Shown: positions 1-12,612, numbered from the stretch's first letter. The stretch: DNA of 62,636 nt from Lysobacteraceae bacterium NML91-0213 (GCA_002798175.1 NWQL01000001.1:31417-94052); one strand, 5' to 3'. Notes: generated by a model not told the origin, from the sequence alone. A program made the numbers and translations.

Positions 1-98
1 AGCGCCTCGGGCTGCTGCCGCAACGCCTGTTGCTGTCCCCGTAGGGTGCGGATCTCGCAATCGCACTGGAGCGCGCCGGCGAGCCGCGCACGCTGGCG

Positions 99-1037
99 GT
101 GCTGCCGTGGCAGCACGGCGACGGCGCCGGTGCCGCCGTGCTGGCCCGGGTACTGGCGCCGTCGCTTGCCGACATGCCGCGCTGGCTGGTGCTGCCGGCC
201 GGGAGCGGCCTGCGGCGCACGCTGCGGCTGCCGGCCGCGGCCGCCGATCGCCTGCGCGACGTGGTCTCGTTCGAGATCGATCGCCAGACCCCGTTCTCGG
301 CGCAGACCGCGGTGTTCGATGCGCGCGTGCTCGCGTTGCGCGACGACGGCCAGCTGGATGCGGAACTCGTGGTGGTGCCGCGGCGCACGCTCGACGATGC
401 GCTGGCGGCGCTGGGCCCGGTCGCCGACACCCTGGCCGGGGTCGACCTCGACGATGGCAGCGGGCAGGCACTGGGGATCGACCTGCTGCCGGCCGCGCGG
501 CGCCTGCACCGTGCCGATCCGCGGCGACGCTGGAACCTGCTGCTGGCGGCGATCGCCTCGTGCGCGCTGGTGGCGGGGATGTGGCAGGTGCTCGACAACC
601 GGCGTGATGCTGCCGACGCGTTCGAGGAGGCGTCGCGGCCGGTGATCGCGCAGGCGCGCGCGGCCTCGGCGCAACGCCAGCGCCTCGCCACGCTGATCGA
701 GGGCATGCAGTACCTGCAGGCCCAGCGTGCGGCGCGCCCGACGATGGTCGAGATCCTCGACGAGCTCAGCCAGCGGCTGCCCGATGGCACCTATCTGGAA
801 AAGCTCGCGGTCGAGAACGACCGCCTGTTGCTGATCGGCCTGAGCAGCGAGGCCTCCGCGCTGGTCGGGCAGCTGGAGGACTCGCCACTGTGGCGGTCGC
901 CGGCGCTGACCGGCGCGCTGCAGCCCGATCCGCGCAGCCGCCGCGACCGCTTCACGCTGACCGCCGCCCTGGCCGTCACCGGAGCCGGCGCCGCAGCGCC
1001 ACCGCCCGTGCGCGGAGGTCCAGATGCGGGCGGTTGA
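99..1037 (+). CDS. gspL: Type II secretion protein GspL/XpsL, 5' part cut off by an in-frame stop
   Basis: Inner-membrane component of the type II secretion (Xps) platform; family members link the cytoplasmic ATPase GspE to the pseudopilus machinery and pair with GspM. The readable part carries the late cytoplasmic domain (motif ADRLRDVVSFEIDRQTPF, shared by XpsL/PilN-like proteins), a membrane segment near residues 147-163 (LLLAAIASCALVAGMW) and a periplasmic ferredoxin-like domain. The reading frame continues upstream to the window edge with family-like sequence (RLGLLPQRLLLSP, then GADLAIALERAG), but a TAG at 42-44 separates the two parts. The start used here is the first GTG after that stop and is probably not the native start. 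The gene overlaps gspM by 14 bp. It could be a real nonsense mutation, a sequencing error, or a truncated pseudogene. Confidence 0.75.
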   Translation: MLPWQHGDGAGAAVLARVLAPSLADMPRWLVLPAGSGLRRTLRLPAAAADRLRDVVSFEIDRQTPFSAQTAVFDARVLALRDDGQLDAELVVVPRRTLDDALAALGPVADTLAGVDLDDGSGQALGIDLLPAARRLHRADPRRRWNLLLAAIASCALVAGMWQVLDNRRDAADAFEEASRPVIAQARAASAQRQRLATLIEGMQYLQAQRAARPTMVEILDELSQRLPDGTYLEKLAVENDRLLLIGLSSEASALVGQLEDSPLWRSPALTGALQPDPRSRRDRFTLTAALAVTGAGAAAPPPVRGGPDAGG

Positions 1038-1638
1038 GGTGCGGCCACGTGATCGCTGGCTGGCGCTGGGCCTGCTGCTCGTGGTGCTGGCGGTCGGCTA
1101 CCTGGTGCTGGTGCATCCGTGGTGGACGCTGCCCATGCGCGAAGCCGGCGCGCGAATCCAATCCCTGCAGCAGCGCGAACTGCGCGCACGCACCGTGCTG
1201 CAGCAGGCGCCGCAGGTGGAGGCGCGGGCCATCGAGCTTGCCGAACGCTACGCGCGCACGCCCGGCTTCCTGCCCGAGCGCAGCCCGGAGCTGGCCACCG
1301 CCTCGCTGGTGCAGCGGCTGGAGTCGGCGGTGGCTGAGGCCAGCCCCGGCAACCGCAGCTGCGCGATCGTCAACCGTTCGCCGATGCAACTGCCCGCCCA
1401 GGACGCCCGCTTTCCGCGGGTGGTGGTGCAGGCGCGGATCCGCTGCGGCGCGCCGGAACTCGCCGCGCTGCTGCACGTGCTCGAAAGCGGTGCCCCGCGG
1501 CTGTTCGTCGACAACCTCAACGTGCTGTCGCAGCGGCATTTCCTTGCCGCCGAGGCACCGGGGCAGGGCGTCGGCCTGGACGTGAGCTTCGATCTGTACG
1601 GGTTCCTGCAGCCCGCGGAGGCCGCCGATGCGCCTTGA
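1024..1638 (+). CDS. gspM: Type II secretion protein GspM/XpsM
   Basis: A 204-residue bitopic inner-membrane protein of the type II secretion assembly platform. It has a short cytoplasmic N-terminus, one membrane helix at about residues 13-30 (LALGLLLVVLAVGYLVLV), a coiled-coil-like stretch (residues 40-75) and a PilO/GspM-like periplasmic fold ending in SFDLYGFL. Family knowledge: XpsM binds XpsL and XpsN. It overlaps gspL upstream and gspN downstream (11 bp), consistent with one transcript and coupled translation. Assignment rests on position between XpsL- and XpsN-like genes as well as on sequence style, because GspM proteins diverge strongly. Confidence 0.85.
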   Translation: MRAVEVRPRDRWLALGLLLVVLAVGYLVLVHPWWTLPMREAGARIQSLQQRELRARTVLQQAPQVEARAIELAERYARTPGFLPERSPELATASLVQRLESAVAEASPGNRSCAIVNRSPMQLPAQDARFPRVVVQARIRCGAPELAALLHVLESGAPRLFVDNLNVLSQRHFLAAEAPGQGVGLDVSFDLYGFLQPAEAADAP

Positions 1639-2467
1639 GCAGGCAGGCACTTCGACCGGCATGCTCGCGGCGCTCGCGCTGTGGGCGGTGCTGCTGTGGC
1701 TGCTGGCGCTGGCCGGGCTGGGCAGCCGCGTGGCCGCGCTGCCCGACGACGCCTCGCTGCTGCAGCCCCTGCCGCAGGCCGGCGAGCCGGCAGCCGAACG
1801 CCTGGGGCCGCTGCCGCAGTACGCCGCGATCGGGGACCGGCCGCTGTTCGCCGAGGACCGTCGCCATCGGCCGTTCGTGATAGAAGGCGCGACCGAGGAG
1901 GCCGGCGCACCGGATTTCGACGTGGTGCTGACCAGCGTGCTGATCACCCCGTCGCTGCGGATGGCGATCGTGCAGCCGCGCGAAGGTGGCGAGGCGCTGC
2001 GCGTGCGCGTGGGCGATGCCCCGCGCGGGTTCGGCAACTGGGCGTTGCGCTCGGTGTCGCCGCGGGCGGCGGTGTTTGCCGGTCCGGATGGCGAGCGCGT
2101 GCTGGAGCTGCGCGTCTACGACGGCCAGGGTGGGCAGCCACCCACGGTGATGCGCAGCACCACCGACCAGGCGGTCGTGGCCGCCCGGCAGGCCGAGGCG
2201 CGTGCCAACGCCGCAGCGGGCGCGCGGCCATCGGGCGCGCGCGGCGCGTCCACCCGCGACGCGCCGCCACCCGCACCACCCGCCTTGCCTCCACCGGCGG
2301 CGCAGTCGCCCGCGGTGGTCGAGGGTGGCGACAGCGCACCGCGCGCCGCCGATCCCACCCCGGCCAGCCAGGCCGAAGCCATCCGCCGCCGCATCGAGGC
2401 GCGCCGCGCGCGCCTGCAGGCCGAACGGGCCATGCGGCCCGCAGAACCCGTAGAGTCCCCGCAATGA
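1628..2467 (+). CDS. gspN: Type II secretion protein GspN/XpsN (GspC-like role)
   Basis: A 279-residue single-pass inner-membrane protein. A membrane helix lies at about residues 12-32, followed by a periplasmic domain with the GDRPLF....RRHRPF pattern typical of the GspC/XpsN homology region (residues 68-160), then a long Ala/Pro/Arg-rich tail with the charged end AEAIRRRIEARRARLQAE. In Xanthomonas this protein takes the place of GspC and links XpsL/XpsM to the secretin XpsD. Its stop overlaps the start of gspD (ATGA). The low-complexity tail has no recognised domain and is probably a flexible spacer or coiled segment. Confidence 0.8.
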   Translation: MRLEQAGTSTGMLAALALWAVLLWLLALAGLGSRVAALPDDASLLQPLPQAGEPAAERLGPLPQYAAIGDRPLFAEDRRHRPFVIEGATEEAGAPDFDVVLTSVLITPSLRMAIVQPREGGEALRVRVGDAPRGFGNWALRSVSPRAAVFAGPDGERVLELRVYDGQGGQPPTVMRSTTDQAVVAARQAEARANAAAGARPSGARGASTRDAPPPAPPALPPPAAQSPAVVEGGDSAPRAADPTPASQAEAIRRRIEARRARLQAERAMRPAEPVESPQ

Positions 2468-4740
2468 CGCGATCCCAGCTTGCCCTGCTCCATTGCCGCC
2501 TGCTCCAGTGCCGCCTGTTCCGTGAGCGTGCGTTCCGTTGCCGCGCCTTCGCGCTTGCGCTGCTGCTGGGCCTGCTGGCCGGCTGCGCGTCGATCGCGGT
2601 GCCGGAAATCCGCCGTGACGCGCAGCCGATGGTGGCGCCGGGCGAGGTGGAGCGCGAAGCACTCGACGAGGCCGATGCCGGCCCGCGCGCGCAGGTGCGC
2701 CGCGGCACCCAGCAGACCATCAACCGCGCCGCCGCCGCGCAGCCGCTGCCCAACCTCGGCGGCACCAGCGGCGAGGCCACCTTCAACTTCGAAGGCGAGT
2801 CGGTGCATGCGGTGGTCAAGGCGGTGCTGGGCGACATGCTCGGCCAGAACTACGTGATCGCCCCGGAAGTGCAGGGCACCGTGACCCTGGCCACCCCGCG
2901 CCCGGTGGGCGCCTCGCAGGCACTGAGCCTGCTGGAGATGGTGCTGGGCTGGAACAACGCGCGGATGATCTACAGCGACGGCCGCTACAACATCGTGCCC
3001 GCGGATACCGCGATGGCCACCGGCGCGGTGGCCCCGCGCACCGGCAGCGCCACGGGCGCGCGCGGGTTCGAGGCGCGCACGGTGCAGCTGCAATACATCT
3101 CGGCCACCGAGATGGAGAAGATCCTCGAGCCGTACGCGCGACCGAATTCGATCGTCAACGTCGACAACGGCCGCAACGTGATCACCGTGGCGGGCACCCG
3201 CGCCGAGCTGGAGAACTACCTGCGCACGATCGAGATCTTCGACGTCGACTGGCTGGCCGGGATGTCGGTGGGTGTGTTCCCGCTCGAATCCGGCCGCGCC
3301 ACCCAGGTGGTCGGTGATCTGGAAAAGGTGTTCGGCGAGGACAGCGGTTCGCCGGTGGCGGGCATGTTCCGCTTCCTGCCGCTGGATGGCGCCAACGCGG
3401 TGATGGTGATCACCTCGCAGCCGGCCTATCTCGACGAGATCCAGCGCTGGCTCGAGCGCATCGACACCGCCGGCGGCGAGTCGCGGCTGTTCTCCTACGA
3501 GTTGAAGTACATCAAGGCCGCGGAGCTGGCCGAGCGGCTGGCGCAGGTGTTCGGGGCGTCGTCGGGTGGTTACGGCGAGACCGGCGGCAGCGCGTCGCTG
3601 ATGCCGGGCACCACGCAGACGCGCATCGGCAGCCAGGACGACAGCCGTCGCGGCGGCGCGTCGATGAGCGGCGGCAACGACCGTTTCGGCGGCGGGGCCG
3701 GCACCGGCGGCGGCTTCCAGGGCGAGATGTCGCTCAACCCGGCCAGCCAGGGCAATACCAGCGTGATGCTGGAAGTCGAGGGATCGCGCGTCGGCGTGTC
3801 CGCGGTGGACGAGACCAACACCCTGCTGGTGCGCGCGACCGCTTCGGCGTGGAAGTCGATCCGCGAGGTGGTGGAGCGGCTCGATGTGATGCCGATGCAG
3901 GTGCACATCGAGGCGCAGGTGGCCGAGGTGTTGCTGAAGGGTGATCTGCGCTACGGGGTGAACTGGTTCTTCGAGCGCGCGGTGACCGATGCGGGCCTGC
4001 CCAGCGCGGTGGGGCGCACGACCTGGAGTGGCCTGGCCGGCAATGTCAGTGGCACCGAACGAGGCGGAGTCGCCCCGGGGCTGGGCTGGACCTTCCTCGG
4101 CCGCAATGCGGCGGCGGTGCTGTCGGCGCTCGATGAGGTCACCGACGTGCGCCTGCTGCAGACGCCATCGGTGTTCGTGCGCAACAACGCCGAGGCCACG
4201 CTCAATGTCGGCAGCCGCATCCCGGTGGCCTCGGTCAGCGTCAACCCGGTGTTCGGCGGCGGCGACAACGCGATCAGCCAGGTGCAGTACATCGACACCG
4301 GCATCATCCTGACCGTGCGCCCGCGGGTGACCCGCGACGGTACGGTGTTCCTCGATATCGTGCAGGAAGTGAGCACCCCAGGCGACGAGCCCGACCAGTA
4401 CGGCAACGTGCGCATCAACACCCGGCGGATGAAGACCGAAGCCGCGGTGCAGGCCGGCGACACGGTGATGCTGGCCGGCCTCATCAGCGACCAGAACACC
4501 CGCGGCTCCACCGGCTTCCCGGGCCTGAGCCGGATCCCGGTGGTGGGCGGGCTGTTCGGCCAGCAGCGCATCGCCAGCGAGCGCAGCGAGGTGATCATCC
4601 TGCTGACGCCGACCATCGTGCGCGATCCCAACGAGGCGCGCCGCCTCACCGACGAATACGGCCGCCGCTTCCGCGCGCTCGATCCGATGCGCCAGCAGCA
4701 GGCGGACGAGGCCGGCCGGGCCGCCGACCGGGTCGAGTGA
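2464..4740 (+). CDS. gspD: Type II secretion secretin GspD/XpsD lipoprotein
   Basis: Outer-membrane secretin that forms the exit channel for folded exoenzymes. The 758-residue product begins with an unusually long N-region and a lipobox LLAGC with Cys41, so it is predicted to be a lipoprotein. N0/N1-N3 modules occupy about residues 95-450, with a Ser/Gly-rich insertion around 375-425 (GGSASLMPG, GGGAGTGGGFQGEM). The C-terminal secretin domain follows, with VPLLGDIPVVG-like sequence (SRIPVVGGLFGQ) and the terminal EVIILLTPTIVRD. The ATG lies in the ATGA overlap with gspN. It is the last gene of the Xps operon; the ATPase and pseudopilin genes would be left of the window. Confidence 0.95.
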   Translation: MTRSQLALLHCRLLQCRLFRERAFRCRAFALALLLGLLAGCASIAVPEIRRDAQPMVAPGEVEREALDEADAGPRAQVRRGTQQTINRAAAAQPLPNLGGTSGEATFNFEGESVHAVVKAVLGDMLGQNYVIAPEVQGTVTLATPRPVGASQALSLLEMVLGWNNARMIYSDGRYNIVPADTAMATGAVAPRTGSATGARGFEARTVQLQYISATEMEKILEPYARPNSIVNVDNGRNVITVAGTRAELENYLRTIEIFDVDWLAGMSVGVFPLESGRATQVVGDLEKVFGEDSGSPVAGMFRFLPLDGANAVMVITSQPAYLDEIQRWLERIDTAGGESRLFSYELKYIKAAELAERLAQVFGASSGGYGETGGSASLMPGTTQTRIGSQDDSRRGGASMSGGNDRFGGGAGTGGGFQGEMSLNPASQGNTSVMLEVEGSRVGVSAVDETNTLLVRATASAWKSIREVVERLDVMPMQVHIEAQVAEVLLKGDLRYGVNWFFERAVTDAGLPSAVGRTTWSGLAGNVSGTERGGVAPGLGWTFLGRNAAAVLSALDEVTDVRLLQTPSVFVRNNAEATLNVGSRIPVASVSVNPVFGGGDNAISQVQYIDTGIILTVRPRVTRDGTVFLDIVQEVSTPGDEPDQYGNVRINTRRMKTEAAVQAGDTVMLAGLISDQNTRGSTGFPGLSRIPVVGGLFGQQRIASERSEVIILLTPTIVRDPNEARRLTDEYGRRFRALDPMRQQQADEAGRAADRVE

Positions 4741-4765
4741 GCATGTCGCGGGACGGGGCCCCCCG

Positions 4766-5683
4766 ATGAGCACCTTGCCGATCATCGTGCTGCCGTTGGG
4801 CGTCGACGACGACGCGCTCGACGCCTGCCTGGCCGCGCTCGATGCCGGCACGCCGGCGGGCACGCGCGTGTGGCTGGCCGACGACGCCTGCGCCGGCCCG
4901 CGCGGGCTGGCGATCGTCGAGCGCTGGCTGGCCGGCACCCGTCTGCAGGCCGACTACAGCCGCCGCCAGCGCAGCATCGGCGAGGTTGCGCACCTCGACG
5001 AGGTGCTGGCGGCCTGCGGCGATGCCGACGTCGTCGTGCTCGCGCCCGATGCCATTCCCGCAGCCGGCTGGCTGACGCAGCTGGTGGCCTGTTTCGCGCG
5101 CGACGCCGCCATCGCCACCGCCACGCCGTGGTGCAACGCCGGCGAAACCGTGGCCTGGCCGCGGATCGGCGAGATCTGCGCGGTGCCGCGCGACCTCGTG
5201 CGCCTGGGTGACGCCTGTCTCACGCTGCCGCCGCTGCATCCGGAGCTGCCCGCCGCGGTCGGCCACGCCGTGCTGCTGCGTGGCACTGCGCGGCGCCGCG
5301 CCGGTGGCCTCGACGGATCGAGCTATGCCTCGTGGTACGCGGCGCTGATCGACCTGTCGTTGCGCCTCGCCGGACTGGGCTGGCGCAATGTGCTGTGCGA
5401 GACCGCATTCGTCGCCCGCGGTGGCGAGGGCGGTGCGGCGGATGGCGACATGCCGGCGCTCGCCGCGCGCTGGCCGGACTGGCATGCGCGCCTGGCCGCG
5501 TTCCTGATGCGCGACCCGCTGGCAGGCTGCCGGCAGGCGCTGCAGGCCGCGTATGCCGCGCTGGAAGGCCCGCCGACCCAGCGCGAACTGTTCCAGCAGG
5601 AAGCGGCCGCCCCCGGCGGCCCGCCACCGTCCCTCCCCCCTGCCACGCCGCCGCCTTCCGCTCCACGGACCCATTCCGCATGA
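4766..5683 (+). CDS. Glycosyltransferase-like protein, family-2 fold
   Basis: A 305-residue protein resembling GT-A glycosyltransferases of family 2: a Rossmann-like start (LPIIVLPLGVDDDALDACLAALDA), then VVVLAPDAIPAAGWLTQLV, the position where rhamnosyltransferase-type enzymes carry NPD-type metal/nucleotide motifs. A strict DXD motif is not evident. The C-terminus is a low-complexity Pro/Ala tail (GGPPPSLPPATPPPSAP). It starts 25 bp after gspD and its stop overlaps the start of the next glycosyltransferase (ATGA), so the pair is probably co-expressed. Substrate unknown; a catalytically weak partner of the next enzyme is possible. Confidence 0.65.
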   Translation: MSTLPIIVLPLGVDDDALDACLAALDAGTPAGTRVWLADDACAGPRGLAIVERWLAGTRLQADYSRRQRSIGEVAHLDEVLAACGDADVVVLAPDAIPAAGWLTQLVACFARDAAIATATPWCNAGETVAWPRIGEICAVPRDLVRLGDACLTLPPLHPELPAAVGHAVLLRGTARRRAGGLDGSSYASWYAALIDLSLRLAGLGWRNVLCETAFVARGGEGGAADGDMPALAARWPDWHARLAAFLMRDPLAGCRQALQAAYAALEGPPTQRELFQQEAAAPGGPPPSLPPATPPPSAPRTHSA

Positions 5684-6534
5684 CGCACGCCAGTGCCACC
5701 ACCACCGACGGCATCGCCGCGGTGGTGGTCAGCTACAACAGCGCCTCGACCATCGATGACTGCCTGACGCGCCTGCGCGCGGCCGATGGCGTCACCGAGA
5801 TCCGCATCGTCGACAACAACTCGCAGGATGCGACCGTCGCCCTCGTGCAGCGCCATGCCAGCGCCGATGCGCGTGTGCGCTTCATCGCCAACCCGGACAA
5901 CCCGGGGTTCTCGGTGGCCTGCAACCAGGGCGCCGCGGCCAGCGACGCGCCGTGGCTGGCCTTCGTCAATCCGGACTGCCTGCCCGACGCCGATGCACTG
6001 GCGCGGCTGCGCGCGCACGCCGCCGCGCACGACGGTCCGGTGCTGCTGGGCGGCGACCTGGTCGACGAGGCCGGCGTGCGCGATGGCGCCGCGCGCCGGC
6101 GCGATCCCGACTTCGGCGCGATGCTGCGCTCGGCGGCGGCACGGCAGCTGGACGTGCCGGTCGACGAGGCCACGCCGTTGCAGGACGTCGATGCGATCTC
6201 CGGTGCGCTGATGCTGATGCCGCGCGCGCTGTTCCGCCGTATCGGCGGCTTCGACAGCGGCTATCGCCTGCATGCCGAGGATCTCGACCTGTGCCGGCGC
6301 GCGCGCATGGCGGGGGCAACGGTGCGGGTCGCCAATGACGTGCGGGTGGTACATGTGCGCGGGGTGTCCAGCCGCTCGCGGCCGGTGTTCGTGGAATGGC
6401 ACAAGCACCGCGGCCTGTGGCGCTATTTCCGGCGTTTCGAGGCGCCACGACGCAGCCTGCCGGAGCGCGGCGCGGTGTGGGCGGCGATCTGGCTGCGCTT
6501 CCCGCTGGCGGTGCTGCGGCAGCTGCGCCGGTAG
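5680..6534 (+). CDS. Family-2 glycosyltransferase (rhamnosyltransferase-like)
   Basis: A 284-residue GT-A enzyme of the WbbL/rhamnosyltransferase type. Visible motifs are VVVSYNSASTIDDCL at the nucleotide-sugar binding start, the acidic DNNSQDATV, NPDNPGFSVACNQG, and the metal-site equivalent FVNPDC. The acceptor-side signature is GGFDSGYRLHAEDLDLCRRAR (ED as probable catalytic base), followed by a basic C-terminus. The start is the ATG in the ATGA overlap with the preceding gene, not the much longer upstream extension of the frame. It is likely to add a deoxysugar to a lipid-linked or surface polysaccharide; the exact substrate cannot be told from sequence. Confidence 0.8.
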   Translation: MTHASATTTDGIAAVVVSYNSASTIDDCLTRLRAADGVTEIRIVDNNSQDATVALVQRHASADARVRFIANPDNPGFSVACNQGAAASDAPWLAFVNPDCLPDADALARLRAHAAAHDGPVLLGGDLVDEAGVRDGAARRRDPDFGAMLRSAAARQLDVPVDEATPLQDVDAISGALMLMPRALFRRIGGFDSGYRLHAEDLDLCRRARMAGATVRVANDVRVVHVRGVSSRSRPVFVEWHKHRGLWRYFRRFEAPRRSLPERGAVWAAIWLRFPLAVLRQLRR

Positions 6535-6594
6535 GCGTCGCCGTCCGTTCGCGGGAAATGTCCTAGCCTGTCAGCCCGCACACGGGGGCCGCAC

Positions 6595-7776
6595 ATGCCC
6601 GTCATCCAGTCGCTGCTCGACACCGATCTCTACAAGTTCACGATGATGCAGGCGGTGCTGCATCAGTACCCGGCCGCGCAGGCCGAGTACCGCTTCCGCT
6701 GCCGCACCCCCGGCGTGGACCTCGCCTGCCACCTCGATGCGATCTCGGCCGGGATCGACGCACTGTGTGCGTTGCGCCTGCAGCCCGACGAGCTCGACTA
6801 CCTGCGCGGCCTGCGCTTCATCAAACCCGACTTCGCCGACTTCCTCGCCCTGTTCCGCTTCGACCGCAAGTACGTCGAGCTGCGTGCGTCGGCCAACGTG
6901 CCCGGGGAGATCGAACTGTCGGTGGCCGGGCCGTGGCTGCACACGATCCTGTTCGAGGTGCCGCTGCTGGCGATCATCAACGAGGTGTATTTCCGCGACA
7001 CCTGCGGCGCGCCGGACGAGGTCGAGGGCATGCGCCGCCTGCACGCCAAGATCGGGCGCATCAATGCGGCGGTCGGCTACGAGGACTGCCGGATCACCGA
7101 TTTCGGCACCCGCCGCCGCTGGTCGCATGCATGGCACGACGCGCTGATCCCGCGGCTGGTGGCCGGGCTGGGCGACAGGTTCGCCGGCACCAGCAATGTC
7201 GACCTCGCGCGTCGCCACGGCCTGGTCGCGCAGGGCACCATGGCGCACGAATGGCTGCAGGCCTTCCAGGCGCTGGGGCCGCGGCTGCGTGATTCGCAGG
7301 CGGCGGCGTTCGACGCCTGGGCGCGCGAGTACCGCGGCGACCTCGGCATCGCGCTGACCGACGTGATCGGCCTGGATGCCTTCCTGCGCGACTTCGACCT
7401 GTATTTCTGCAAGCTGTTCGACGGCATGCGCCACGATTCCGGCGATCCCGTGGAATGGGGCGAGCGCCTGATCGCACACCTGCAGGCCCACCGCATCGAC
7501 CCGCGCACCCGCACCCTGGTCTTCAGCGACGGCCTCGACATCGACCGGGTGATGCAGCTGTACGCGCATTTCCATGGCCGCTGCCGGATGTCGTTCGGGG
7601 TCGGCACCAACCTCACCAACGACCTTGGCCCCGATCCGTTGTCGATCGTGATCAAGATGGTCCGCTGCAACGGCCAACCGGTGGCCAAGCTCAGCGATTC
7701 GCCGGGCAAGACCATGTGCGACGACCCGGCCTACCTCGCCTACCTGCGGCAGGTGTTCGACGTCACCGCCCGGTGA
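6595..7776 (+). CDS. pncB: Nicotinate phosphoribosyltransferase
   Basis: Joins nicotinate to PRPP (with ATP hydrolysis) to give nicotinate mononucleotide in the Preiss-Handler NAD salvage route. The 393-residue length and motifs match the bacterial PncB family: [15 protein letters not shown] at the N-terminus, [15 protein letters not shown] with the autophosphorylated-histidine region, [34 protein letters not shown] and [12 protein letters not shown] near the C-terminus (phosphate-binding region). A cytosolic enzyme. The stop overlaps the GTG start of the downstream kinase gene (GTGA), suggesting coupling. Confidence 0.95.
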   Translation: MPVIQSLLDTDLYKFTMMQAVLHQYPAAQAEYRFRCRTPGVDLACHLDAISAGIDALCALRLQPDELDYLRGLRFIKPDFADFLALFRFDRKYVELRASANVPGEIELSVAGPWLHTILFEVPLLAIINEVYFRDTCGAPDEVEGMRRLHAKIGRINAAVGYEDCRITDFGTRRRWSHAWHDALIPRLVAGLGDRFAGTSNVDLARRHGLVAQGTMAHEWLQAFQALGPRLRDSQAAAFDAWAREYRGDLGIALTDVIGLDAFLRDFDLYFCKLFDGMRHDSGDPVEWGERLIAHLQAHRIDPRTRTLVFSDGLDIDRVMQLYAHFHGRCRMSFGVGTNLTNDLGPDPLSIVIKMVRCNGQPVAKLSDSPGKTMCDDPAYLAYLRQVFDVTAR

Positions 7777-8351
7777 GCGCCGCCGTGCCCGCGCCGCTGC
7801 CGGTGCTCGTCGTCACGATGGGCGTGAGCGGGTGCGGCAAGTCGACCCTGGCGGCGGGACTGGCCACGCGGTTCGGCCTGCGGCTGCTCGATGCCGATGA
7901 CTTCCATCCGCCCGCGAACGTGGTGCGCATGGCCGGCGGCGAACCGCTGAGCGATGCGATGCGCGAACCGTGGATCGACGCGCTGTGCGCCGCGCTCCGC
8001 CTGTACCGGCAACGCGGCGAAAGCTGCGTGCTGGCGTTCTCGGGCTTGCGCCGCGCCCATCGCCAGCGCCTGCGCGAACTCGATTACCCGACGCTGTTCC
8101 TGCACCTGGTCGGCGACCAGCGGGTGATCCGCGCCCGGCTGCAGGCCCGGACCGGGCACTTCGCGACCGCCGCGCTGCTGGACAGCCAGCTGGCAACACT
8201 GGAACGACCGATCGACGAAGCGGACGTGGCGCCCATCGACGTCACGTCAGGATGCGACCCGATGCATCCACAGGCCATCGCGGCCGTGCAGGCATTCATC
8301 GCCGGGGCGGCGTCGGCGCGAGCGGCGAACGGGTCCACGGGGCCGGCCTAG
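7773..8351 (+). CDS. gntK: Gluconokinase
   Basis: Phosphorylates D-gluconate to 6-phosphogluconate with ATP, feeding the pentose phosphate/Entner-Doudoroff routes. The 192-residue product has the Walker A motif GVSGCGKST, the family signature [29 protein letters not shown], and the lid/C-terminal stretch [19 protein letters not shown]. The GTG at 7773 overlaps the pncB stop; GTG at 7785 is a possible alternative. Neighbouring genes do not include a gluconate transporter or regulator, so its regulation is not visible here. Confidence 0.88.
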   Translation: MSAAVPAPLPVLVVTMGVSGCGKSTLAAGLATRFGLRLLDADDFHPPANVVRMAGGEPLSDAMREPWIDALCAALRLYRQRGESCVLAFSGLRRAHRQRLRELDYPTLFLHLVGDQRVIRARLQARTGHFATAALLDSQLATLERPIDEADVAPIDVTSGCDPMHPQAIAAVQAFIAGAASARAANGSTGPA

Positions 8352-8474
8352 CTGCGGAGCGGACGGGCGCGCGCTTCGCAGGTGCAGGCGCTCCGCGGGA
8401 CCGGCCATCGTTGAATCGCAGGAACAGCCACTGCATCGCCCGCTTGCGCCGCGGCCATCACCGGCCTGACGCGC

Positions 8475-9287
8475 TCAGCGTGCGGCGTTGAGGGTGTCAC
8501 GCAGGCTGCGCGCGGCGTGGGCGGCGGCGTCGGCGTAATCGTCGCCCGCCGAGGCGTACAGGATCGCGCGCGACGAGCTCACCAGCAGGCCGGTGCCGTC
8601 GGCGCTCTTCGCATTTCGTACCACGGCTTCGGCGTCGCCGCCCTGCGCACCGACGCCCGGCACCAGCAGCGGCATGTCGCCGACGATCGCGCGCACTTCG
8701 GCCAGCTGCGCGGGCCAGGTCGCACCCACCACCAGCGCGCAGTTGCCATGCGTGTTCCAGTCGCGGGCGATGGCTTCGGCGACGTGCTGGTACAGCGGGC
8801 GACCGCCAACGTCGAGGTCCTGCAGGTCGCAGGCGCCGGGGTTGGACGTGCGGCACAGGATCACCACGCCGCGGTCGGCGTGGTCGAGAAAAGGCTGAAC
8901 CGAGTCGCGGCCGAGATACGGGTTCACGGTCACCGCGTCGGCGCGGTAACGGCCGAACGCTTCGACCGCATAGCGCTGCGCGGTGCTGCCGATGTCACCG
9001 CGCTTGGCGTCGAGGATCACCGGCACGGCCGGATGCGCGGCGTGCAGGTGGGCGACCAGCCGTTGCAGCGCATCCTCGGCACCGAGCGCGGCGAAGTGCG
9101 CGATCTGCGGCTTGAAGGCGCAGGCGAATTCCGCGGTGGCATCGGCGATGTCGCGGCAGAAGGCGAACACCGCGTCGGGGTCGCCATCGAACCGCGCGGG
9201 GAATTTCGCCGGCTCGGGATCGAGGCCGACGCACACCAGGGTGTCGGCGGCGTTCCAGCGCGCGCGCAGTGCCTGCATGAATCCCAT
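8475..9287 (-). CDS. pyrF: Orotidine 5'-phosphate decarboxylase
   Basis: Last step of de novo UMP synthesis (OMP to UMP plus CO2). The 270-residue product belongs to the longer type-2 PyrF family. Motifs: [13 protein letters not shown] at the N-terminus, [20 protein letters not shown], the catalytic [15 protein letters not shown] (Lys-Asp-Asp network), [15 protein letters not shown] and [14 protein letters not shown] near the phosphate site. The start is the ATG giving [12 protein letters not shown]; longer extensions of the frame run through an upstream hairpin region. Monocistronic appearance. Confidence 0.94.
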   Translation of the reverse strand: MGFMQALRARWNAADTLVCVGLDPEPAKFPARFDGDPDAVFAFCRDIADATAEFACAFKPQIAHFAALGAEDALQRLVAHLHAAHPAVPVILDAKRGDIGSTAQRYAVEAFGRYRADAVTVNPYLGRDSVQPFLDHADRGVVILCRTSNPGACDLQDLDVGGRPLYQHVAEAIARDWNTHGNCALVVGATWPAQLAEVRAIVGDMPLLVPGVGAQGGDAEAVVRNAKSADGTGLLVSSSRAILYASAGDDYADAAAHAARSLRDTLNAAR

Positions 9288-9391
9288 GACTGGTTCCCCC
9301 GACGGTCGGATCAACGTCCCTGCACCCCCGCCTGCGCGGGGGGTGACGGGACGGCAAAGCCGTGGCCGCGCGGCGGCCACGGGCCGGATCG
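9288..9391. terminator. Two hairpins between ettA and pyrF
   Basis: Two stable inverted repeats lie between the ettA stop (9392) and the pyrF start (both genes read leftward). One is a nested hairpin at 9315-9353 (outer cgtccc/gggacg, inner acccccgc/gcgggg). The other is a GC-rich stem near 9360-9383 (ccgtggccgc/gcggccacgg). The second lies just after the ettA stop and probably ends that transcript, although no strong T tract follows. The first would fall in the pyrF leader. Confidence 0.45.
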
Positions 9392-11056
<1,665 letters not shown>

Positions 11057-11253
11057 GCAGGCTCCGTACGCGGACGGCGGCGCCAGCCGGGGGCTGCGCC
11101 GCGAGGGGAATTCGGGAACGGGGCATTATAGCGTCCGCCCGCGGGCCGGCTCCCGGTGGCGGGGTCGCCGGTTCAGCTGGAGCGGCGCGCCCGGCGGGTT
11201 TCCGGGGCACATGGCCGACCCTGGTCGCGGGGGCCGATACCGGCGCGCGGGGC

Positions 11254-11259
11254 TACAAT
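11254..11259 (+). promoter_or_regulatory. Candidate -10 element for glyA
   Basis: A TACAAT hexamer in the context ggctacaatcg, 33 bp before the glyA ATG. No convincing -35 is present at 17 bp, so strength is uncertain. The same ctacaatc context recurs before secA, which supports its being a recurring -10 style in this genome. Confidence 0.4.
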
Positions 11260-11292
11260 CGACGGCACGCCCCCGCTGCCTGTGGAGTCACG

Positions 11293-12561
<1,269 letters not shown>

Positions 12562-12612
12562 GCGCGGAGCCGATGTGCTGACCGACGCCGTGCCCCTGCG
12601 CGCGGCCGCCTG

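Noticed and set aside
2116..4938. Open frame of 940 codons on the minus strand opposite gspN-gspD
   Set aside because: Product is His/Arg/Ala-rich with no domain; it is the antisense shadow of high-GC codons in the gspD gene.
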